Numbered from the stretch's first letter, positions 1-10,246 are shown. The stretch is DNA of 46,046 nucleotides from Natronobacillus azotifigens (GCF_026805325.1 NZ_JAPRAT010000031.1:1-46046), one strand, 5' to 3'. Notes: generated by a model from the sequence alone, not told the origin. Numbers and translations: made by a program.

Positions 1-18
1 GATCAAACTCTCAATAAA
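1..18 (-). rRNA. rrs: 16S rRNA, 5' end only (partial)
   Basis: Read on the minus strand, these bases give the universal 16S start GAGAGTTTGATC, preceded by the TTTATT typical of Bacillales. The rest of the gene lies outside the window to the left. The call rests on the short motif and on the classical rrn leader and tandem promoters directly upstream. Confidence 0.8.
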
Positions 19-91
19 ATGAAGAGTAATTCTTTACTCAATAAAAGCACTAGCTTTTTTCTTACTTTGTATTACTTAACATACTGGTTGT

Positions 92-113
92 TTTGTTCAG
101 TTTTCAAAGATCA
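92..113 (-). promoter_or_regulatory. rRNA operon leader, boxA/antitermination region
   Basis: On the minus strand this reads GATCTTTGAAAACTGAACAA, the sequence found almost unchanged in Bacillus pre-16S leaders, where it serves Nus-factor antitermination and RNase III processing. It lies between the proximal rrn promoter and the 16S start. Recognition is from memory of the family. Confidence 0.7.
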
Positions 114-138
114 AATGTCAAAGTTCGACACTAATAAC

Positions 139-167
139 AGTTTACCATTCTTTTTACAGCCTGTCAA
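139..167 (-). promoter_or_regulatory. rrn proximal promoter (P2)
   Basis: Minus strand: -35 TTGACA (162-167), 17-base spacer, -10 TAAACT (139-144). A near-consensus sigma-A promoter about 120 bases upstream of the 16S start, as expected for a Bacillus rrn P2. Confidence 0.75.
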
Positions 168-224
168 CCATAGAAAGAATTTCTCGGATAAACAAGATTT
201 ATTTGTTTAGTGACAGTGAAAGCA

Positions 225-253
225 ATATTACAGGATGTCTAATGAAAAGTCAA
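225..253 (-). promoter_or_regulatory. rrn distal promoter (P1)
   Basis: Minus strand: -35 TTGACT (248-253), 17-base spacer, -10 TAATAT (225-230). It lies 86 bases upstream of P2, giving the tandem arrangement usual for Bacillus rRNA operons. Confidence 0.65.
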
Positions 254-450
254 GAACTATTTCTACATCACTTTTTCATCTACAACACTCAAAAAAGATG
301 AACATCATGAGTTAAGTATTTTTCTCATAACTAACCTAAACATTCGAAGTCATGAGATTCTAAATCATTACACTCCCATTCAATCCTTCTTATTATGATT
401 TTCTCGCCTATTTTTGATAAAAAATAACCAACAATGTAATATCTCTATAC

Positions 451-485
451 AAAAAAAGAATCTGATCAAATCAGATTCTTTTTTT
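451..485 (-). terminator. leuS terminator
   Basis: AGAATCTGAT/ATCAGATTCT stem with a 3-base loop, flanked by A and T runs. It sits just after the leuS stop and separates leuS from the downstream rrn promoters. By symmetry it could work in both directions. Confidence 0.85.
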
Positions 486-497
486 GCTGTATTCCTT

Positions 498-2918
498 TTA
501 GTTCGCAACTATGTTAACTAATTTCCCCGGAACAACAATGACCTTTCTAATTGTTTTTCCTGCTAACCATTCTTGAATTGTTTCATTATTAAGAGCTTTT
601 TCTTCTAGGTCCTCTTTTGTAGCGTTTTTTGCAACACGCAGTTTGGCACGAACTTTTCCTAGAATTTGAATTACAATTTCCACTTCGTCTTCTACTAACT
701 TTTCTTCATCAAACGTTGGCCAGCTTTGATAGCTAATTGTTACATTATTACCTAGCTTACTCCATAACTCTTCCGCTAAATGTGGTGCAACTGGGGATAA
801 CATCTTAACAAAGCCTTCTGCATACTCTCGCGATATTTCAGTCGCTTTATATGCTTCGTTGATAAAGACCATCATCTGTGAAATTCCTGTATTAAAACGA
901 AGATCTTCAAAGTTCTCGGTTACTCGTTTCACTGTTTCGTGATAAACTTTTTCTAATGTATCATCAGTAGCGTGATCAACTACTTTCGAGGTAAGTTCAT
1001 TCGTTTCTGTTGACACGAGTAAACGCCACACTCGATCTAAAAATCGACGAGCACCATCTAAACCATTTTCAGACCAAGCGATCGAAGCATCTAGTGGGCC
1101 CATAAACATTTCATACAAACGCAATGTATCTGCTCCGTGGCTTTCGATGATTTCATCCGGGTTAACTACATTTCCTTTAGATTTACTCATCTTTTCATTA
1201 TTTTCTCCAAGAATCATTCCTTGATTATATAACTTCATGAACGGTTCTTTCGTTGGAACTACTCCGATATCATAAAGGAATTTATGCCAGAAACGAGCAT
1301 ACAATAAGTGAAGAACCGCATGTTCTGCTCCACCAATGTAAACATCTACTGGTAACCATTTTTGTAAATCTTCCAAATCAGCTAATTTTTCACTATTATC
1401 AGGATCAATAAAACGCAAGAAATACCAGCAACTTCCCGCCCATTGTGGCATGGTGTTTGTTTCACGTCGCCCTTTTTTACCAGTCTCTGGATCGACAACA
1501 TTTACCCAGTCAGCAATATTTGCTAGTGGAGATTCACCAGTTCCCGACGGTTTTATTTCTGTCGTTTTCGGTAGAACAAGTGGCAATTCTGATTCAGGAA
1601 CACCAGTCGTTGTTCCATCTTCCCAATGAATAATAGGAATAGGCTCTCCCCAATAACGTTGACGACTAAACAACCAGTCTCGCAAGCGATAGGTAACTTT
1701 CTTTTCTCCTTTTTCGTTTGCTACTAACCATTCAATAGCAGCTTTAATTCCTTGCTCTTTATTCAAACCATTTAAAAAGTCTGAATTAATATGGTTTCCA
1801 TCACCTGTATACGCCTCTTTTTCTACATCTGTACCTTCTATCACTGGAATGATTTCAAGGTTGAATTTTTTCGCAAACTCATAATCTCGTTCATCATGTG
1901 CCGGAACAGCCATAATTGCTCCTGAACCATAAGTCATCAAAACATAATCTGCAATCCAAATCGGTATTTCCTTGCCGTTAATCGGGTTAACGGCATAAGC
2001 ACCTGTAAATACACCCGTTTTATCTTTTGCTAAATCCGTTCTTTCTAAATCGCTCTTTGATTTCACTTGATTGATATATGCGACAACGGCTTCTTTCTGA
2101 TCATCGGTAACTATCTTATCTACTAATGGGTGTTCTGGTGCTAGGACAGCATAAGTTGCGCCAAATAACGTATCAGGTCTCGTAGTAAAAACATCAAAGG
2201 ATTCATCATAATTAGCGATTCCAAAGATAACTTCTGCTCCTTCTGAACGACCAATCCAATTACGTTGCATATCCTTAATGCTTTCCGGCCAATCGAGCTC
2301 TTCTAAATCTTCTAGTAAACGATCCGCATATGCTGTAATTTTTAACATCCATTGTTTCATTGGTTTACGTTCAACCGGATGTCCACCACGTTCGCTTAGA
2401 CCATCAATAACTTCCTCATTTGCTAACACTGTCCCTAGAGCCGGACACCAGTTAACAGCTACTTCATCTACATACGCTAATCCTTTTTCATACAATTTCA
2501 AAAAGATCCATTGTGTCCATTTATAATAATTCGGATCTGTTGTATTTAATTCACGATCCCAATCATAGGAAAATCCTAATTCTTGAATTTGGCGACGAAA
2601 CGTATCGATATTTTTTTGTGTGAATTCAGCTGGATCATTTCCTGTATCTAATGCATATTGTTCTGCTGGTAAACCAAAGGCATCCCACCCCATCGGATGC
2701 AATACTTCATATCCTTGCATCCGTTTCATTCTTGATAGAATATCTGTTGCCGTGTATCCTTCTGGGTGTCCAACGTGCAAACCAGCACCTGATGGATACG
2801 GAAACATATCTAGCGCATAAAACTTTTCCTTATCCGTTTTTGTATTTGTTTTAAACACTTTGTTTTCTAGCCAATTTTCCCGCCACTTCTTCTCTATTTG
2901 TTTGTGATTAAACGCCAT
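498..2918 (-). CDS. leuS: Leucyl-tRNA synthetase
   Basis: Cytoplasmic class I synthetase of 806 residues that charges tRNA-Leu. The HIGH signature appears as HVGH within [15 protein letters not shown] near residue 45. The KMSKS loop appears as KMSKSKGN near residue 575. The CP1 editing domain carries [12 protein letters not shown], and the C-terminal part holds the anticodon-binding and LeuS-specific domains. Length is normal for Bacillus. The start follows an AGGAGG site, and a leucine T-box leader upstream should control transcription by tRNA-Leu charging. It ends at a strong terminator. Identification is secure. Confidence 0.98.
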   Translation of the reverse strand: MAFNHKQIEKKWRENWLENKVFKTNTKTDKEKFYALDMFPYPSGAGLHVGHPEGYTATDILSRMKRMQGYEVLHPMGWDAFGLPAEQYALDTGNDPAEFTQKNIDTFRRQIQELGFSYDWDRELNTTDPNYYKWTQWIFLKLYEKGLAYVDEVAVNWCPALGTVLANEEVIDGLSERGGHPVERKPMKQWMLKITAYADRLLEDLEELDWPESIKDMQRNWIGRSEGAEVIFGIANYDESFDVFTTRPDTLFGATYAVLAPEHPLVDKIVTDDQKEAVVAYINQVKSKSDLERTDLAKDKTGVFTGAYAVNPINGKEIPIWIADYVLMTYGSGAIMAVPAHDERDYEFAKKFNLEIIPVIEGTDVEKEAYTGDGNHINSDFLNGLNKEQGIKAAIEWLVANEKGEKKVTYRLRDWLFSRQRYWGEPIPIIHWEDGTTTGVPESELPLVLPKTTEIKPSGTGESPLANIADWVNVVDPETGKKGRRETNTMPQWAGSCWYFLRFIDPDNSEKLADLEDLQKWLPVDVYIGGAEHAVLHLLYARFWHKFLYDIGVVPTKEPFMKLYNQGMILGENNEKMSKSKGNVVNPDEIIESHGADTLRLYEMFMGPLDASIAWSENGLDGARRFLDRVWRLLVSTETNELTSKVVDHATDDTLEKVYHETVKRVTENFEDLRFNTGISQMMVFINEAYKATEISREYAEGFVKMLSPVAPHLAEELWSKLGNNVTISYQSWPTFDEEKLVEDEVEIVIQILGKVRAKLRVAKNATKEDLEEKALNNETIQEWLAGKTIRKVIVVPGKLVNIVAN

Positions 2919-2987
2919 TTCTAATTGAGCCTCCTATGTATTTTATCCCGAAAAAACAAACAACAACAGAACGTTTGTTCTAAAAGT

Positions 2988-3237
2988 ATACAAAAAACCC
3001 TCATCCCAAAACTGGGACGAGAGTTCAATTCCCGCGGTACCACCCAAGATTAACGTTAAATAACAACGTTCCCTTTGACTCTTTAACGCAGAGTACGGCA
3101 GTAACTACTTCTTTTCATTACTGCAACATCAAAGGTGAGTTCGTAAAGATACAAGGATAACTTTCAGCACCGTTATCTCTCTTTAATCTTGCATGCTTTA
3201 CTACTAGTCCTTCTCATTGTCGTTCCTTCTTATTGTA
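2988..3237 (-). promoter_or_regulatory. T-box leader (leucine)
   Basis: The minus strand carries the T-box GGGTGGTACCGCG (3032-3045), a Stem I region with AGAGAGATAACGGTGCTG-like sequence, and a specifier-loop context GAACTCACC. In this context the codon at 3137-3139 reads CTC (Leu). An intrinsic terminator (CGTCCCA/TGGGATG stem, then T6) lies at about 2992-3023. As known for the family, uncharged tRNA-Leu should stabilise the antiterminator and allow leuS transcription. The specifier matches the downstream gene. Confidence 0.93.
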
Positions 3238-3242
3238 ATGGT

Positions 3243-3271
3243 ATTGTAAGGAAAGGAGTTCACTTTGTCAA
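3243..3271 (-). promoter_or_regulatory. leuS promoter
   Basis: Minus strand: TTGACA (3266-3271), 17-base spacer, TACAAT (3243-3248). A strong sigma-A match placed just upstream of the T-box leader. Confidence 0.75.
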
Positions 3272-3337
3272 GTCTTATTCAACCTTATCTAGTATGTCCA
3301 TAAAGTTATCAATAAAAAACGGGATTTCATGGTTAGT

Positions 3338-3445
3338 TTATCCCGGAGCAACGGACGCTAGCACCCCGAATGGTTCATGGGCCTTTAGGTCTAACAATCA
3401 GTGGGGGAATAACTAAAAACCCCCACTGATTGAAGTTTCACTTTA
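3338..3445 (-). repeat. Repeat A copy 1 (hairpin 3 deleted)
   Basis: Minus-oriented copy of dispersed family A, from AAAGTGAAACTTCAATCAGTGG (written here in two parts: AAAGTGAAACTTC, AATCAGTGG) to GCTCCGGGATAAA. Hairpin 1 (CAGTGGGGG/CCCCCACTG) is intact. The long third hairpin is missing, with GCGTCCG joined directly to TTGCTCC. Confidence 0.85.
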
Positions 3446-3808
3446 TTCATCCGGGTCATCTTGTAAGGAAAGCGTACACTACGCTCCTTAGTCTACTTGA
3501 ACTACTCTCTTTTTATTCACCAAATTTTTCAAGTGCATTTTTAAGAAAGGAACACTTATTTACCTAGTGGAAATTTAAGATGATTTTACTCTGTCTATAC
3601 TATCCTTCTTTTTTTATTCATTTATGTTAGAATAATTGGAGGCTTAATTGTTTAGAAAATGTTGAAATCAGTAACGCAACAAGTAGTATCTATCATGTTA
3701 TTTTCTGCTGCTGTTTTAAACTAACAGTTCTATAGGGTTTATAAGAGAGTCGTTTATTGACTTCTCAACAGACGCGATCTAGAGATTTTAGCCAAGAAAG
3801 TAATAGAA
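3446..3808. other. Intergenic stretch before ytqA
   Basis: AT-rich DNA between repeat A copy 1 and the ytqA ribosome site. I see no convincing ORF, RNA motif or repeat here. A promoter for ytqA is presumably inside but no clear -35/-10 pair stands out. Confidence 0.5.
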
Positions 3809-3820
3809 GGAGTTCTCACA

Positions 3821-4783
3821 TTGCAAAATCCATTTCCTTATTCATTTGACCATAAACGTTATCATTCATGGAACTATCATTTAAAAAATATCTTTGGAGA
3901 AAAAATCTTTAAAGTTGCTTTAGACGGTGGTTTTGATTGTCCAAACCGTGATGGCACGGTTGCTCATGGAGGGTGTACGTTCTGTTCTGCAGCCGGTAGT
4001 GGCGACTTTGCTGGTGATCGAGCAGATGATCTAGAAACACAATTTTTTGAAGTAAAAGAAAAAATGCATCAAAAATGGCCAAACGCAAAGTATATGGGCT
4101 ACTTTCAAGCATACACGAACACACATGCACCAGTAGCTGAGTTGCGAGAAAAATACGAAAAAATTCTGAAACAAGATGGAGTGATCGGACTATCAATCGG
4201 AACACGACCGGACTGTTTACCGGATGATGTGGTTGACTATTTAGCTGAACTAAATGAACGAACCTATCTATGGGTTGAACTAGGACTTCAAACGATGCAT
4301 CAAGAAACGTCTGATTTAGTGAATCGCGCTCATGACATGGAATGTTATTTAGAAGGTGTTGCTAAATTAAGAAAACATAACATTAATGTCTGCACGCATA
4401 TTATCAACGGTTTACCTGGTGAAGATTATCAAATGATGCTAGATACAGCTAAAGCCGTTAGTGAGATGGATGTGCAAGGGATAAAGATTCATATGATGCA
4501 TCTATTAAAGGGGACGCCAATGGTGAAACAATACGAAAAAGGATTATTGAAATTCCTAACACGTGATGAGTACATCCAATTAGTTGTGGATCAACTTGAA
4601 GTTCTCCCTCAAGACATGATCATTCACCGCATAACTGGTGATGGGCCACCTGAATTGTTGATCGGTCCCATGTGGAGTATGAGTAAGTGGGAAGTGTTGA
4701 ATGCCATTGATGCTGAATTAAAAAAACAAGACAGCTATCAAGGAAAAAAATACAACCAACTTCCAAAGGTATTGTCATGTTAA
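3821..4783 (+). CDS. ytqA: Radical SAM protein YtqA (MnmL-type)
   Basis: 320 residues of the YtqA/YhcC radical-SAM family. The cysteine-rich FeS region is near residues 38-54, with CPNRDGT followed by GGCTFCS. Family knowledge: in Gram-positive bacteria the ytqA-ytqB pair has been linked to completing the mnm5s2U wobble modification of tRNA (names MnmL/MnmM). I recall this rather than derive it. Translation starts at TTG with an AGAAGGAG site 8 bases before. The stop overlaps the ytqB start by 7 bases, so the two are translationally coupled. The order leuS-ytqA-ytqB matches B. subtilis. Confidence 0.9.
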   Translation: MQNPFPYSFDHKRYHSWNYHLKNIFGEKIFKVALDGGFDCPNRDGTVAHGGCTFCSAAGSGDFAGDRADDLETQFFEVKEKMHQKWPNAKYMGYFQAYTNTHAPVAELREKYEKILKQDGVIGLSIGTRPDCLPDDVVDYLAELNERTYLWVELGLQTMHQETSDLVNRAHDMECYLEGVAKLRKHNINVCTHIINGLPGEDYQMMLDTAKAVSEMDVQGIKIHMMHLLKGTPMVKQYEKGLLKFLTRDEYIQLVVDQLEVLPQDMIIHRITGDGPPELLIGPMWSMSKWEVLNAIDAELKKQDSYQGKKYNQLPKVLSC

Positions 4784-5358
4784 AACGTGTTCTTCCTTAT
4801 GCGCATGAGTTAATGCAACAAGCAATTAAACCAGGTGAAACTGTTATTGATGCTACGTGTGGCAATGGAAATGATACGGTCTTTCTCAGTGAAGTAACTG
4901 GACCAACAGGAAAAGTATATGCTTTTGATATTCAAGAACAAGCGATAAACAACACGAAACAAAAATTAATGGACGCAAAAGTTACCAACGTCCAACTGAT
5001 TCACGACGGTCATCAACATGTAGAGCAGTATATCGCAACAGAAGAACAAGGAAAAGTAGCCGCCGCAATTTTTAACCTGGGTTATTTACCAGGTAGTGAT
5101 AAACAAGTAATTACGATTCCAGAAAACACCATCACTGCAATTGATAAATTAACGAAAGTTCTAAAACCTAGTGGGATCATCGTTTGCGTCGTATATTATG
5201 GTCATGACGGAGGGCAGACAGAGAAAAACGCTCTGTTAGAACACCTGCATCATTATGACCAAAAATATTTCCAAGTGCTTCAATACGGTTTTATTAACCA
5301 AAAAAACAATCCACCATTCATCTTGGCTATCCAAAAAACAAACCGATTGAATGCCTAG
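4777..5358 (+). CDS. ytqB: SAM-dependent methyltransferase YtqB (MnmM-type)
   Basis: 193-residue class I methyltransferase. The SAM-binding motif I DATCGNGNDT is near residue 26, followed by the acidic strand VYAFDIQ, and FNLGYLPGSDK forms the family-specific active-site loop. In B. subtilis the orthologue methylates the aminomethyl group of nm5s2U in tRNA. It overlaps ytqA and probably acts on that protein's product pathway. The end runs into a bidirectional terminator shared with the convergent ytpB gene. Confidence 0.9.
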   Translation: MLKRVLPYAHELMQQAIKPGETVIDATCGNGNDTVFLSEVTGPTGKVYAFDIQEQAINNTKQKLMDAKVTNVQLIHDGHQHVEQYIATEEQGKVAAAIFNLGYLPGSDKQVITIPENTITAIDKLTKVLKPSGIIVCVVYYGHDGGQTEKNALLEHLHHYDQKYFQVLQYGFINQKNNPPFILAIQKTNRLNA

Positions 5359-5383
5359 TTCAGGCTTCAATCGGTTTGTCTTT
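5338..5383. terminator. Bidirectional terminator, ytqB/ytpB
   Basis: Stem AACCGATTGAA-GCCT / AGGC-TTCAATCGGTT with a short loop and T-rich flanks. It overlaps the last codons of both converging genes, which are one base apart. Confidence 0.75.
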
Positions 5384-6439
5384 AAATCGATAATACATGC
5401 GGATGTTGTAATGAAAAAATGCCGCTCTTTTCCCACTTGCTTTTATCAAACACTTGCGAATCTTTTTCCCGCCTTCTAAAGTCTTAACTTTTGGGTCGGC
5501 TAAATAAAGAGCTACTAAACCATTATGCACCATTTCATGAAAATAATGATCTGGCAACTGCTTTACATGCTTATTCGTTTGCTCTACAAAGTGTAAAAGT
5601 CGCTCTTTCATGATTTGTTCGTTTTCATAGTAACTACAGAAATTCAAGTCACCTTCCATTAGGTCTTCTTCTTGATCAATATAATAATCAAGCAAAATAT
5701 GTAACCCCTGCATATAAGGAAAATACCCCGAGAAAATCTGGTCTGCTAATTCTGCTGTCATTTTCCCATCCATCATATAAGATACGAAACAAAAGATACC
5801 TAAAGTAGAACCACTAGCTGCTGAAAACTCGTACCACGTTAACGTTGGGAAGTCATCTTTGTGAGATTGGTACCATTTTTTCAAACGGGGAATCCGATCT
5901 TGTTCTTCCACATGTTTATGCACTTGCAAATCACTATAACGATTCTCCAATTGAACGAGATATTCTCGAATACGTGGATATTCAGCATAACTTTTTAAGC
6001 TTTCTTGACACGTCTTCACTAATTCCTCTAAATATCCACCATCGTCTTGATCCTCTCGATAGCAATAATAATTTTGCACTTCTCGTTCTGGTGACAACGC
6101 ATCTTCCATTGATTGATGTAGCATACGAAAATCGGTTGGATCAAGTGATGTACTTCGGTCGCATAGATTATCCAAATAATCACTGATTGTTTGGTATGCC
6201 ACGATAAAACGAATGGCTTCCTTCCAATTTTCTCCCGCCAAAACACTATAAACACTGCCACCTTGGCAATGAAACTTCTTTGTATTAATACTTGCAAGTG
6301 CTTGTTCTCTTAACTCTTCGTTTGGAATTTCTTGAGCTCTTCGCTTCCAATACGTTAACTCAGTTGTAACCTGAGGGAAAATGTTTTTGAAAACAAAACG
6401 CATGAGTCGAGGAGCTGATTGACGAACTTGATCTTGCAT
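5360..6439 (-). CDS. ytpB: Tetraprenyl-beta-curcumene synthase family protein (YtpB)
   Basis: 359 residues of the YtpB/DUF2600 family, large terpene synthases that in Bacillus cyclise a C35 prenyl diphosphate to tetraprenyl-beta-curcumene. An Asp-rich segment SDYLDNLCD (near residue 95) and the helical composition fit. I see no signal peptide, so it is probably cytosolic or membrane-associated. It converges on ytqB with essentially no gap and sits downstream of asnB, as in B. subtilis. No squalene-hopene cyclase partner is in the window, so the pathway end point here is unknown. Confidence 0.85.
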   Translation of the reverse strand: MQDQVRQSAPRLMRFVFKNIFPQVTTELTYWKRRAQEIPNEELREQALASINTKKFHCQGGSVYSVLAGENWKEAIRFIVAYQTISDYLDNLCDRSTSLDPTDFRMLHQSMEDALSPEREVQNYYCYREDQDDGGYLEELVKTCQESLKSYAEYPRIREYLVQLENRYSDLQVHKHVEEQDRIPRLKKWYQSHKDDFPTLTWYEFSAASGSTLGIFCFVSYMMDGKMTAELADQIFSGYFPYMQGLHILLDYYIDQEEDLMEGDLNFCSYYENEQIMKERLLHFVEQTNKHVKQLPDHYFHEMVHNGLVALYLADPKVKTLEGGKKIRKCLIKASGKRAAFFHYNIRMYYRFKDKPIEA

Positions 6440-6500
6440 TTTATAACCTCATTCCTGTAAAGATTCGTTAACCTCATGTTAACTACTTTCTATTGTAACA

Positions 6501-8396
6501 TCAACCTCGTGCCAATTCCTTTTCTTTCCCTTGCGCTAACCCTAAGAAATGTTTCTCTTCTACAAAAACTTGATGCCACAGCATAAAGACAACGACGGTC
6601 CAAATTTTCCGACTATAGTCTCCCTTACCGTGACAATGCGCTTCTAAAAGTTGCAATAAATAGGTTTTATCTATTAAATCATCTGTTTCACTATCATTGA
6701 TCAATTGTTTTGTCCAATCATATAATTCGTTTTTCAACCAGTGACGGATCGGAACTGGAAAACCTAATTTTTTTCGATCTAATACATGGTCTGGCACAAT
6801 TCCTTTTGCCGCTTCCCGTAAAATTTTCTTCGTTGTGCCATTTGCAATTTTTAAATCAACCGGCAAACCACTAGCTACTTGAAATACTTCTTTATCTAAA
6901 AATGGGACACGCAATTCTAAACCATGCGCCATAGTCATTCGATCAGCCTTGAGCAAAATATCCCCCCGTAACCAAGTATGGATATCAATATATTGCATTT
7001 GATCAACAGGATCTAACTCCTCCGCTTCTTGATAAAATCTCGATGTGATTTGTTGATAACGCCTTTGATCATTATACTTTTTGTAAAAATCATTCGTTTC
7101 CGCGTTATCAAACATTTTCGCGTTGCCAATATAGCGTTCCATTAGGGGAGTCGTTCCTCTTTCTAGATAACTCTTCCCTTTCATACCTTCGGGGAAAACT
7201 TTCGCTAGTTTGTTCAGCATTTTGTTTAACCATGCAGGAAGATAGTTAAATACTCGAAGTGCTCTTGGTTCACGATAAATATTATATCCACCAAATAGCT
7301 CATCTGCTCCTTCTCCTGATAAAACAACTTTCACTTGTTTTCGTGCTTCACGCGCAACAAAATATAATGGAACGCAGGCAGGATCAGCTAACGGGTCGTC
7401 CATGTGCCAAATTATTCTTGGCAAATGATTCACATATTCTTCTGGAGTGATGATATAAGAATGATTTTCAACACCTAACGCATCAGCTGTTTGTTTTGCA
7501 ACATCAACCTCGGAAAATCCTTCCCTTTCAAAACCGACAGAAAATGTTTTAATGTTTGGATTCACTTGCTTTGCCAAAGCAACGATAATAGAAGAATCAA
7601 TTCCCCCAGACAAAAAGGATCCGACTGGAACATCACTTCGCATGTGAATCCCCACAGAGTCACTTAGTACGTCCTGAATCCGCTCGATCCATTCTACTCT
7701 CGAACGATGGACAGATTGAAAATTCGCTTTCCAAAATCGATGAAAAGCAATCTCTTCTTTTGGCTTTTTGATAAAATAGTGACCTGGTTCTACTTTTTGG
7801 ATATGCTTATACATCGTTGACGGTTCCGGAACGTATTGAAAACTAAAGTACTGTTGCAACGCTTCATGATCAAGTTCCATCTCTTTCCCGTGCAAAAGGC
7901 TTTTTTGCTCCGATGCAAAGTACATTCCTTGATCTGTATTTTGATAATATAATGGTTTTATGCCAAACGGATCACGAGCACCGTATAACACTTTTTCTTC
8001 ACGATCCCAGATTAACATAGCAAACATACCACGAAAATATTGAAAAGCTTCTTCTTTGTATGTTATAAACATGGCAAGCACTACTTCTGTATCTGAATCT
8101 GTCTCGAAAGAATATCCTCGATTAATCAATTTCTCCCGAAGTTCAACATAGTTATATATCTCCCCATTAAACACTAGCCAATAATGATTATCTTGAGAAA
8201 TAAATGGCTGATTTCCATTTTCTAAGTCAATAATACTTAATCGGCTAAAACCAAAGGAAACGTAGTCATCATGAACATATCCCTCAGCATCTGGACCACG
8301 ATGCTTGATAAGCTGGTTTGTTTCCCTAAAAGATTCTTTTTCTCTTTCAATTAGTTCGTGCATATCATGACGAAGCATTCCGATAAAACCACACAT
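6501..8396 (-). CDS. asnB: Asparagine synthase (glutamine-hydrolysing) AsnB
   Basis: Two-domain amidotransferase of 631 residues. The start chosen (8396) exposes Cys2 (MCGFIGML), which must be the N-terminal nucleophile of the class II glutaminase; a 20-residue upstream extension would block it. AAGGAGATG precedes this start. Other glutaminase motifs are RGPDAEGY and GEIYNY. The synthetase domain has the PP-loop SGGIDSS near residue 262. In B. subtilis the orthologue mainly amidates meso-diaminopimelate in peptidoglycan precursors, so a cell-wall role is likely here as well as asparagine synthesis. It lies between metK and ytpB as in B. subtilis. Confidence 0.95.
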   Translation of the reverse strand: MCGFIGMLRHDMHELIEREKESFRETNQLIKHRGPDAEGYVHDDYVSFGFSRLSIIDLENGNQPFISQDNHYWLVFNGEIYNYVELREKLINRGYSFETDSDTEVVLAMFITYKEEAFQYFRGMFAMLIWDREEKVLYGARDPFGIKPLYYQNTDQGMYFASEQKSLLHGKEMELDHEALQQYFSFQYVPEPSTMYKHIQKVEPGHYFIKKPKEEIAFHRFWKANFQSVHRSRVEWIERIQDVLSDSVGIHMRSDVPVGSFLSGGIDSSIIVALAKQVNPNIKTFSVGFEREGFSEVDVAKQTADALGVENHSYIITPEEYVNHLPRIIWHMDDPLADPACVPLYFVAREARKQVKVVLSGEGADELFGGYNIYREPRALRVFNYLPAWLNKMLNKLAKVFPEGMKGKSYLERGTTPLMERYIGNAKMFDNAETNDFYKKYNDQRRYQQITSRFYQEAEELDPVDQMQYIDIHTWLRGDILLKADRMTMAHGLELRVPFLDKEVFQVASGLPVDLKIANGTTKKILREAAKGIVPDHVLDRKKLGFPVPIRHWLKNELYDWTKQLINDSETDDLIDKTYLLQLLEAHCHGKGDYSRKIWTVVVFMLWHQVFVEEKHFLGLAQGKEKELARG

Positions 8397-8585
8397 AACA
8401 TCTCCTTCTTCCTCGAATAAAGTGATATCCATTTCATTAGTGAAATCATTCTCCACCCCTTCATTATTTTGTTCTTTACTTCACATTAGAGGTAGGGGTA
8501 CTCCGAATGTTTGCACCATAAAACATCTGATAATCAAGTGTCGTTTTAAAAATGAAAAAGTTACCAAGTTACGGAGTTATTATAC

Positions 8586-8623
8586 AAAAAAAATAGACTG
8601 CCGAATCAGCTTCGACAATCTAT
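8586..8623 (-). terminator. metK terminator
   Basis: Minus strand: ATAGATTGTCGAA / TTCGGCAGTCTAT stem with two mismatches, followed by T8. It lies just after the metK stop and before asnB. Confidence 0.8.
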
Positions 8624-8649
8624 CTTAAATAGTGTTTTTGTTATACAAA

Positions 8650-9852
8650 TTATTTTGTTTTCACATACGCTAAAATCTCTTCCGCTTTATCCGTTCTTTC
8701 CCAAGGAAATACCACATCTGTCCGGCCAAAATGCCCATAAGCTGCTGTTTGTTGATAAATTGGTTTACGTAAATCAAGCATTTTTATAATACCAGCTGGT
8801 CTCAAGTCAAATAAAGTTCGAACTGCTGCTACTAAAGTTTCTTCACTCACTTCGCCTTGATCAAAAGTATTGATGGAAATCGATACTGGCTCCGCTACTC
8901 CTATTGCATAGGCTAGCTGAACTTCACACGCTTCTGCAAGACCTGCAGCTACAATATTTTTCGCTACATAACGAGCCGCATACGCAGCAGAACGATCCAC
9001 TTTTGTTGCATCTTTCCCACTAAATGCTCCCCCACCATGACGAGCATAACCACCATACGTATCCACAATGATCTTACGTCCAGTTAAACCGGCATCCCCT
9101 TGTGGTCCTCCTATAACAAAACGCCCAGAAGGATTAATGAAGTATTTCGTTTCTTCATCTAATAAATCTGCTGGTACAACAACATTAATGACATGTTCTT
9201 TTAGATCTGCTTGAATCTGCTCTAATGTCACCTCCGCATGATGTTGCGTAGAGATAACAATCGTATCTACACGAATTGGTTTATTATTCTCATCATATTC
9301 GACAGTTACTTGTGTCTTACCATCTGGTCGTAAGTAATCTAGGGTCTGATCTTTTCGAACATCCGCAAGGCGCTTTGCTATTCTATGTGCAAGCGCAATC
9401 GGTAATGGCATGAGTTCAGGTGTCTCATTATTTGCATAACCAAACATAAGCCCCTGATCCCCTGCACCAATTGCCTCTACCTCGTCATCAGACATGGTTC
9501 CTTCTCTAGACTCTAGTGCCTCATTAACACCGCCTGCAATGTCCGGTGATTGTTCATCAATCGCGGTCAAAACAGCACAAGTTTCAAAATCAAAACCATA
9601 TTTGGCTCTTGTATATCCAATATTCTTAATCGTTTTACGAACAATCTTAGGAATATCAACATAAGTAGATGTGGTTATCTCCCCAGCCACCAATACTAAA
9701 CCTGTTGTTACTGTTGTTTCACATGCCACTCGAGCGAGCGGATCTTTTGTTAGAATCGCATCTAGAATTGCATCTGATATTTGATCACTTATTTTATCAG
9801 GATGCCCTTCTGTCACAGATTCTGAAGTAAATAATCGACGATTTGCAGCCAT
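8650..9852 (-). CDS. metK: S-adenosylmethionine synthetase
   Basis: 400-residue MAT enzyme that makes SAM from methionine and ATP in the cytosol. Motifs: GHPDKISDQ near residue 15 (ATP binding), [12 protein letters not shown] near residue 118, and GGGAFSGKD near residue 265 (P-loop-like). The ATG at 9852 is preferred to one at 9873 because GGGAG lies 9 bases upstream of it and family members begin with this sequence. The 5' leader is long and has promoters but no S-box that I can recognise, unlike B. subtilis metK. It is monocistronic, ending at a terminator. Confidence 0.97.
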   Translation of the reverse strand: MAANRRLFTSESVTEGHPDKISDQISDAILDAILTKDPLARVACETTVTTGLVLVAGEITTSTYVDIPKIVRKTIKNIGYTRAKYGFDFETCAVLTAIDEQSPDIAGGVNEALESREGTMSDDEVEAIGAGDQGLMFGYANNETPELMPLPIALAHRIAKRLADVRKDQTLDYLRPDGKTQVTVEYDENNKPIRVDTIVISTQHHAEVTLEQIQADLKEHVINVVVPADLLDEETKYFINPSGRFVIGGPQGDAGLTGRKIIVDTYGGYARHGGGAFSGKDATKVDRSAAYAARYVAKNIVAAGLAEACEVQLAYAIGVAEPVSISINTFDQGEVSEETLVAAVRTLFDLRPAGIIKMLDLRKPIYQQTAAYGHFGRTDVVFPWERTDKAEEILAYVKTK

Positions 9853-10018
9853 TCTGTCAAATCTCCCTTCCATAATTACTAATCAAATTATTCTATTGTA
9901 GTGTTCCTTTACTAGCTAGGATAACAAAAATTAAAATACGAAAAAACCGTTGTTATTATCGTCCAATAGCTAACCGGGCAGCGTTCAACAACTACTCTTG
10001 AATTGCGTTTCGAATGTT

Positions 10019-10047
10019 ATCGTAACGAAACGGCTGTTACTTGTCAA
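10019..10047 (-). promoter_or_regulatory. metK promoter, proximal
   Basis: Minus strand: TTGACA (10042-10047), 17-base spacer, TACGAT (10019-10024), about 165 bases upstream of the metK start. The leader between them contains no recognisable SAM riboswitch. Confidence 0.55.
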
Positions 10048-10083
10048 CAATCTTTTTTCTTTCTTCGACATTGTTTAGTTTCT

Positions 10084-10111
10084 ACTATACCATGTATTAT
10101 CGTTCAATCAA
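10084..10111 (-). promoter_or_regulatory. metK promoter, distal
   Basis: Minus strand: TTGATT (10106-10111), 16-base spacer, TATAGT (10084-10089). A second possible start for the same leader. The remaining DNA up to the ABC importer (10192-10400) holds only a repeat A remnant. Confidence 0.45.
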
Positions 10112-10223
10112 GAAATAACTATTCTTTGCTTGTTGGCACAGGTCGAACGTTGGCTAACACCAGCAGTTCAAAATTTCATGATTTTCACTAAAAACCAAAG
10201 GGGAATCCCCCCTAAACCACAAT

Positions 10224-10246
10224 CAATAAAGTGAAACTTCAATCAG
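10224..10246 (+). repeat. Repeat A copy 2 (end fragment)
   Basis: Only the first ~20 bases of family A remain (AAAGTGAAACTTCAATCAG), next to a CCCC-containing stretch that may be decayed hairpin 1. Confidence 0.5.

Noticed and set aside
19..210. 63-residue ORF at the left edge
   Set aside because: It lies antisense to the rrn promoter and leader region and has no ribosome site.
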